Part shown: positions 58,127-64,000 of the stretch, one piece after another
How the letters are laid out: every line of letters starts with the position of its first letter
Numbering within the stretch: position 1 is the stretch's first letter
Assembly (NCBI RefSeq): GCF_003369915.1
Contig: NW_022881603.1
Span: forward strand, 11,887,249-11,951,248
From: Drosophila miranda
Lineage: Eukaryota > Arthropoda > Insecta > Diptera > Drosophilidae
Direction of reading: 5' to 3'
DNA: 64,000 nt
Program-made: the position numbers and the translations under genes
The notes under the pieces: generated by a model
The model's database searches: none
What the model saw: the letters and a program-made list of their open reading frames with translations, nothing else
What the model was told of the DNA's origin: nothing

Positions 58127-59176
58127 ATGAGCGGCGATGTTGAGGGGATTGTGGTGCGACTTTTGGCCAGCCTGGTGCTCCACGGTGATGCCACGTTCAT
58201 GGTACCCCGAATGGGTCCGGTATCGAGAGATTCTGGGAACGGAAACGGATATCGCCGAGTGTCGTAAACCAATCGACGGAGTCGCCATCGCTTCTGTCTG
58301 GTGGTGTACATCCTGGCCAAGATTCACCGGCAGCAGGTGAACGGCGGCCCCCGTTCGGGGGCTCTACTACTGCGATCCCCAGCTGATACGGACGCAGCGG
58401 CACATTGCCGCAGCCAGACTGGACGTCTGTCATATGCTGAACACGTCGCCTACTCGCTTGGGGGTGCTCTCCGCCTCCAAGTGTCTAATGGCAGGTGAGT
58501 CGTGGTAGCTAGGCGATACGCTCTGCTCATGCTGATCTTTTCTTGATCTCTTGCAGGCGACATACGTATGCTCATGACCAACGGAGATGTCTTGGACTGC
58601 AGCGTATATAGCGGGGCTACCACAGACACCGAGAAGGTGGAACGCATTGTCACCCAGGCGGACTTTGCGCTGGTCGTCGAAAAGGAGTCTGTCTTCGAGA
58701 GCCTGCTGGCACGCGATCTGTTCGGCACCTTCGGTCGCCGCTGCATCCTGGTGACCGGCAAGGGCTACCCGGACTGCAGCACGCGGCGCATCGTTCACCG
58801 GCTATCCACAGAGTGCCACTTGCCGGCCTACATACTCGTCGACGCCGATCAGTTCGGCATTGAGATAATGCTCGTCTATCGCCTCGGGTCGCAGTCCATG
58901 AGCTTCACATCGGGAGACCTCGCCACGCCTACGCTACGGTGGATTGGCCTCCACCCCTCCGAGATAACGGCCCTATCCAGCGGTGCGGCTGCCCTTGGCA
59001 GTGGGGATAACAAGAAAATCGATGACATACTCGCCCGCGACTACATTGGCCCTGGAGTGCGACAGGAGCTGCGTTCGCTGCAGCAGATTCAGCAGAAGGC
59101 CGAAATCGAGAGTGTCATTGACTACCTGTCCACCGACTACATTCCGAACAAAATAAATCGGAATTTATTTCTATAG
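58127..59176 (+). pseudogene. mei-W68: mei-W68, Spo11 homologue, with in-frame stop and frameshift
   Basis: Spo11 makes the DNA double-strand breaks that start meiotic recombination. Exon 1, 58127-58494; intron 58495-58556; exon 2, 58557-59176. An in-frame TAA at 58265-58267 cuts the protein at 46 codons, although the same frame continues in coding style (RFCLVVYILAKIHRQQ). A C-run at 58348-58352 carries one base too many; beyond it the catalytic-tyrosine motif appears (RGLYYC), then LGVLSASKCLMAGDIR. Exon 2 is clean: the toprim domain has VVEKESVF and the metal-binding DADQFGIEIM, and the C-terminus has RWIGLHPSEI. Both lesions are in exon 1. An upstream non-coding exon is possible. Confidence 0.88.
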
Positions 59177-59616
59177 ACTCCTCGAGAGACCTCTCTGGAA
59201 AACTCAAAATCCAAAATGAACAGTGTTTCAGTAAAATGCATTGAAAATGTATACCAATATTCTTTAAAATTGTTAGAGGTCTGAAAGGCAATGAATAACT
59301 ACATTCAAACCATACGATTATGAATATTGTTATTAATTTCTTCATATATCTATGACTTCAATTACTGAACTTGTAGCTGTATGTACTACTGATTTATTAG
59401 TTCAATTCAATATTAATTTTTGTAAAAACAAATCTGGCTGACTTCCAAAGCATAAATTCAAAATTGGCACAAACTTAAACGAAAACTCAATGGTAACTCT
59501 GTAAATATCAATAACCAACAGAAATTTCCAATACTTAGTAAATGAATAATTCATTTTCAATAACAAAAACACTGTAAAATAGTTTTAAAGAGTAATTTCT
59601 TTATAAAGATAATCAT
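59177..59616. other. 3' flank of mei-W68
   Basis: AT-rich; no gene or repeat recognised before the DINE-1 copy. Confidence 0.5.
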
Positions 59617-60556
59617 AACGAGGGGGAACGTTGTGAGTTGCTGCGGAGACCGCAACTCTACATTTATACCCGATACTTAGTCAGTATGGCTCTCCTCCGG
59701 CAGACGCCGCTAATATTAAACGACACGACAAAGAGTGCGTGCGAGAGAGACAGAAAATCAGTCTGAGCGTGACGTCGCCGCTGCGTGGCCACTGCAAATT
59801 GATTTCCTGCTTTTGCGGAGACCGCAAATCTACATTTATACCCGATACTTAGTCAGTATGGCTCTCCTCCGGCAGACGCCGCTAATATTAAACGACACGA
59901 CAAAGAGTGCGTGCGAGAGAGACAGAAAATCAGTCTGAGCGTGACGTCGACACTGCGTGGCCACTGCAAATTGATTTCCTGCTTTTGGCTACAAAAATGA
60001 TCCGATCTCTTCCAGATTCAGCAATCTGATAGATATGGTCATTATCTATGATTCTGCGTTTTTAGTTTTCTCGAAAGTGCAATATTGTGGATGCAACAGA
60101 TTTTTGTCCTTTGGGGTGGCGGAAGGGGGTGGGGCGAAATTTTGACATATACGTTTTATAGTGAGATCTAACAAAAGTGCGGATACCAAATTTGGTTACT
60201 CTAGCCTTAATAGTCTCTGAGATTTGTGGATGCCCCAGATTTTCGTCCTTTGCGGGGGCGGAAGGGGGGGTGGCGAAATTTGGACACGAAACGGTCAAGG
60301 TCCGATATCACAGGAGTGTGGATACCAAATTTGGTTGCTCTGGCTCTTATTGGTTCTGAGATCCTTGAACTCATATTTTGCAATTGGCAAAACCGACCAT
60401 GAAACCTGTGTGTTAGAGAGAGACAGAGCGAGAAAGAATGAAATTGTTTTCTTGATTCTGGCTATAATAATTATACGATCTGGTTGAGATTTTACATTCT
60501 AGAACATATAGTCATCCTCTACGATTCTGCGATACTCATTTTGAGTATCGGGTATA
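59617..60556 (-). mobile_element. DINE-1 copy with internal 172-bp duplication and missing centre
   Basis: Left end AACGAGGGGGAACGTTGTGA, right end GAGTATCGGGTATA. Bases 59643-59814 are repeated in tandem at 59815-59986. The central GGAC tract and neighbouring block are absent, so the terminal block joins the mid-element directly near 60530. Confidence 0.9.
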
Positions 60557-60678
60557 AAAATGGCATTACTGAACGAGAAGTGGATTTTGATGTTGATTAT
60601 TGAATGCAAAATTGGCAAAACTGTAACAAGAGAATATCTATATTTCGGTAGACATATAATTTTTAGTTGGCTATTTTT

Positions 60679-61787
60679 TATACCCGATACTCAAAATGAG
60701 TATTGGGGTATATTAGAGTTGTGGTAAAAGTGGATGTGTGTAACGTCCAGAAGGAATCGTTTCCATAAAGTATATATATTCTTGATCAGCATCAATAGCC
60801 GAGTCGATTGAGCCCTGTCTGTCTGTCCGTCCGTCCGTCTGTCCGTCTGTCCGTCTGTCCGTCCCCTTCAGCGCCTAGTGCTCAAAGACTATAAGAGCTA
60901 GAGCAACGATGTTTTGGATCCAGACTTCTGTGATATGTCACTGCTTCAAAAATATTTCAAAACTTCGCCCCGCCCACTTCCGCCCCCACAAAGGACGAAA
61001 ATCTGTGGCATCCACAATTTTAAAGATATGAGAAAACCAAAAACGTAGAATTGTAGAGAATGACCATATCTTTAAGACTGCGGAATCTGAATTGTATCGT
61101 ATTATTATTATAGCCAGCATCAAGAAAACAATTTAATTTTTTCTCGCCCTGTCTCTCTCTAACACACACGTAGAATAGGCGGCTTTGCTTAGAGTAAAAC
61201 ATTAGCGCCTAGATCTCAGAGACTACAAAAGCTAGAGCAACCAAATTTGGTATCCACACTCCTAATATATCGGACCGAGACGAGTTTGTTTCAAAATTTC
61301 GCCACACCCCCTTCCGCCCCCGCAAAGGACGAAAATCTGGGGATATTCAAAAATCTCAGAGACTATTAAGGCTAGAGTAACCAAATTTGGTATCCGCACT
61401 CCTGTTAGATCTTACTATAAAACGTGTATCTCAAAGTTTCGCCCCACCCCTTCCGCCCACACAAAGGACGAAAGTCTGTTGCATCCACAATATTGCACTT
61501 TCGAGAAAACTAAAAACGCAGAATCATAGATAATGACCATATCTATCAGATTGCTGAATCTGGATCAGTTCAGATCATTTTTATAGCCAATAGGAACAAA
61601 TCAATTTGCAGTGGCTACGCAGCGCCCGACGTCACGCTCAGACTGATTTTCTGTCTCTCTCGCACGCACTCTTTGTCGTGTCGTTTAATATTAGCGGCGT
61701 CTGCCAGAGGAGAGCCATACTGACTTAGTATCGGGTATAACCGTAGAGTTGCAGTGTCCGCAGCAACTCACAACGTTCCCCCTCGTT
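60679..61787 (+). mobile_element. DINE-1, full-length copy in opposite orientation
   Basis: Starts TATACCCGATACTCAAAATG, has its GTCC/GTCT tract at 60817-60864, and ends AACGTTCCCCCTCGTT. With the copy at 59617-60556 it forms an inverted pair about 120 bp apart. Confidence 0.92.
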
Positions 61788-62695
61788 GATTAATGAAATA
61801 CAGACGAAATCTTATTTAATGAATACCATAATTTTCATATTTAAAAAACTAATTACTACATTTTGTTATAATTAAGTATCTAAACATAACAACGATTGTT
61901 GAAATACAATATCGAGTGTCCTAAATGGACTATTCCGACTGATGCACTTGCTCGATAAATACATTGAATGGCACGTTAAAATGTCTCCTAATTCCACAGT
62001 GGCCAAGGAAAACGTAAATTGTGTGTAGAATTAGGCTAAATATAATATGTAAGGGATTCAAGTGCATATAAATGTATAGTCCGAGATAAAATTGGTTAAT
62101 AGGTATTCATTTCGATAGAGATAGAATAGAACATGGATTGTTATTCACTTCATTTGCTTCTAGCTCTTGCTTAAGCCGGTTGTGTTTTTCTTGCTCCCGC
62201 ATTCTCCGCCCTTTGCCTTAATATCATCATCTCTTTAATTTGATTCTACTTTGTGTTAACCACCAGTGTTTTGTTTGTAAACAAGTGTTTAATATAAATT
62301 CAATATTGCAACGTAACGCATCGGACTCGTGCAGGCAATTTGTTATTGTTTTTTTGCCCAGTCTGCTTTTCGTTATCGCTTCTTTGGTGTGCACTGTTCT
62401 CGCGCATTAGCGTTTGCATCGCCCACACTCTCTCGTGAGCATAAGCGGGCTGTTCGCATTGTTGCTCTCACTCTCTCTGGATTGCCCATACTCTCCCTCT
62501 CTGTGGACTTTTCTTTTGTGTCTCTGCTTTGGTGAGTTTACTTCTCGTTTTCTGCACTTCGTTGGATCATCTGCTTTGAATTATTGCCGCTGCAGCTGAT
62601 TGTCTGGCTCGCTCTGCTGTCTGCTCTCCTACTTTACCTGCGATCTCACTCCGTTCTTTTTTTATTCGTGCACAGTGATTCTACTACTGTCTATA
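61788..62695 (+). other. Flank and probable 5' leader of the CR1-like LINE
   Basis: AT-rich to about 62250, then T/C-rich with CTCTCTCT words up to the LINE start codon. The boundary between host DNA and LINE cannot be placed. Confidence 0.4.
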
Positions 62696-63771
62696 ATGGC
62701 AATTGTTTGCAGTGCAAAAAAATGTGAATTCGGTGGTGTTATCATTGGTGATTCATTTCTTAGCTGCTGGCTGTGCGACAATTTTGCCCACATAAAATGT
62801 GCTGGTGGTGGAAATTTTGGCCGGCTGAATGATCTGATCTCGAAACGCATGGGCCTGTCTTGGTCATGTCTGGCTTGTCGGGAGATTGAGGCCGAAATGC
62901 GCACATTTATGAGACAGACTCGAACTGGGTTTCTGGATGTCCGGAAACAATTTGTGGCTCTCAACGAGAAATTTCTTGCCCTTGAATCACAGTTTCTTGG
63001 GCTCAAACTCTTGAGCGAATCGCCTAGACGGAAAATTCCGCATAATGATACCAATCTCTTGCAACCTAATCCGATTGGTACGCCTGCCTCCCACCTTCAT
63101 CCATCGGAAGCATTTCCGTGTAGTCATGCCACGCCGTTGTCCGTAAATCCGCCAACGGTGGCTCCGGAGTTCTTTACACCGAGCAATGTGCTTCCTTCGA
63201 GCACCCAACTTCCCAACAGCATCAATCCCATCCCTGCAGTTTCTGTGGCCGTCACTTCTGACGCGGTGAGTGCTCCTATTGCGGGTGTGCGGTTGCTGAC
63301 GACGTCTTGCCAATTCCTGCTCCAATTCCTGCTCCAATTCCTGCTCCAATTCCTACTCCAATTCCCACTCCAATTCCTGCTACAGCCATTGCTGCCAATT
63401 CCTCTGCCCTTGGACCGAGATCTCTTTTAGGAGTGGCTCCACCATCTCGATCTCGCTCGGGACTTCAACTTAGAGCAGTGGTCCCTCGGAAAGCAATATT
63501 TGTTTCTCGTCTTATTCCTGAGGATACAACGGAGGATGTTAAACAACATCTTTCCTCTAAACTTAACACTTCGCCTGTTGATATAGTTGTGACTAAATTT
63601 ACATTTAAAAATAAGCGCAACATATCATCCTTTAAAATTCTTCTCCCTGATTCTTTACTATCCAGTTCTCTAGAACCGTCAATTTGGCCTGAGCATACAA
63701 TTGTGCATGAGTTCCTTCTCAAAGATTCGAACTCGAATCCAAGAATTACCGAACATGCTCCGAAAAACTGA
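62696..63771 (+). pseudogene. ORF1 of a CR1-like LINE, frameshifted
   Basis: ATG 62696 opens MAIVCSAKKCEFGG. A PHD-like zinc finger follows (CWLCDNFAHIKCAGG, then WSCLAC), as seen in ORF1 of insect CR1-group elements, then a short coiled coil and a Pro/Ser/Thr-rich linker. Near 63285-63295 one base is lost relative to the second frame. That frame contains a PIPAPIPA repeat and an RRM-like domain (KAIFVSRLIPEDTTEDVKQHL) and ends at 63769-63771. The TGA overlaps the ORF2 ATG as TGATG, an arrangement that permits termination-reinitiation. Confidence 0.78.
63310..63381 (+). repeat. 12-bp microrepeat CCAATTCCTGCT in LINE ORF1
   Basis: About six tandem copies encode Pro-Ile-Pro-Ala/Thr in the correct frame. 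The run is next to the frameshift and may have promoted slippage. Confidence 0.85.
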
Positions 63772-64000
63772 TGTACTATTTTTCCATGCACTATCAGAAC
63801 GTTCGCAGTTTGCTGGGAAAATTGCGTCAAATTCATACTAATAGCGCTTCCTTTGATTTCGATGCCATCGCGTTTACCGAAACCTGGCTTAACTCCTCTG
63901 TCAATGATCATGAAATTTTCATTGATAGTTACACTATTTATAGAATGGACCGCCCATCTTTTGCAGGCGGGGTTCTGATTGCAGTTAAATCTGTTTTCTC
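63771..64000 (+). CDS. ORF2 of the CR1-like LINE, endonuclease start, cut by the window edge
   Basis: Begins MYYFSMHYQNVRSLLGKL and continues FDFDAIAFTETWLNSSV, the first endonuclease motifs (the N and E of an apurinic-type nuclease). Open to the last base. RT lies beyond the window. Confidence 0.85.
   Translation, partial: MYYFSMHYQNVRSLLGKLRQIHTNSASFDFDAIAFTETWLNSSVNDHEIFIDSYTIYRMDRPSFAGGVLIAVKSVF

Overview
Organism. This is insect nuclear DNA from a Drosophila of the obscura group. Four kinds of evidence support this. (1) Short-intron genes carry recognisable Drosophila content: torso, mei-W68/Spo11, COQ9, a glomulin homologue and two DGAT2-type acyltransferases. (2) There are at least seven copies of the DINE-1/INE-1 (Helentron) family. 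(3) There are 412-like and 17.6/297-like LTR retrotransposons. (4) The LINEs are of the jockey and CR1 types. The genes I can name map, as far as I recall, to Muller element C (2R of D. melanogaster). Nearly every host gene here carries a disabling lesion and transposons fill well over half the window. The picture fits a degenerating, non-recombining copy of Muller C, and the D. miranda neo-Y is the best-known such case. That assignment is inference; homopolymer errors in a long-read assembly could explain some, but not all, of the lesions.

Layout. 1-4.9 kb: 3' part of a Ty3/gypsy element (pol, a 77-bp tandem array, an unrecognised third ORF, a putative 3' LTR region). 5-9.1 kb: single-copy DNA with a small hypothetical ORF, a DINE-1 copy and the first coding exon of a minus-strand gene. 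9.13-17.41 kb: a complete gypsy-type element with 1.1-kb LTRs and a 4-bp target duplication (AGTT). 17.90-37.21 kb: a Russian doll. A 412-like element (CTAG duplication) was hit by two DINE-1 copies and by a 297/17.6-like errantivirus (24.77-36.59 kb, ATAT duplication). The errantivirus was in turn split by a jockey-like LINE (28.50-33.14 kb, 16-bp duplication). 37.96-46.18 kb: gene island with glomulin homologue (+), COQ9 (+), an unrecognised Cys-rich gene (-) and torso (-). 47.3-53.1 kb: two tandem DGAT2-like genes, the first cut by a head-to-tail DINE-1 pair. 53-58 kb: hAT relic, CGATA-motif cluster, two leader-exon-like segments and a Tc1-like element. 58.13-59.18 kb: mei-W68. 59.6-61.8 kb: two DINE-1 copies in inverted orientation. 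62-64 kb: 5' part of a CR1-like LINE that runs off the window.

Working together. The host genes form no pathway. What unites them is decay: torso has a nonsense codon and a kinase-domain deletion; both DGAT2 paralogues have lost coding sequence in different exons; mei-W68 has an in-frame stop and a frameshift; glomulin, COQ9 and the Cys-rich gene each have a one-base frameshift. Two of the damaged genes (torso, maternal terminal patterning; mei-W68, meiotic breaks needed in females) have functions needed in females, as expected on a male-limited chromosome. Two of the LTR elements have independently lost one of the two catalytic aspartates of reverse transcriptase.
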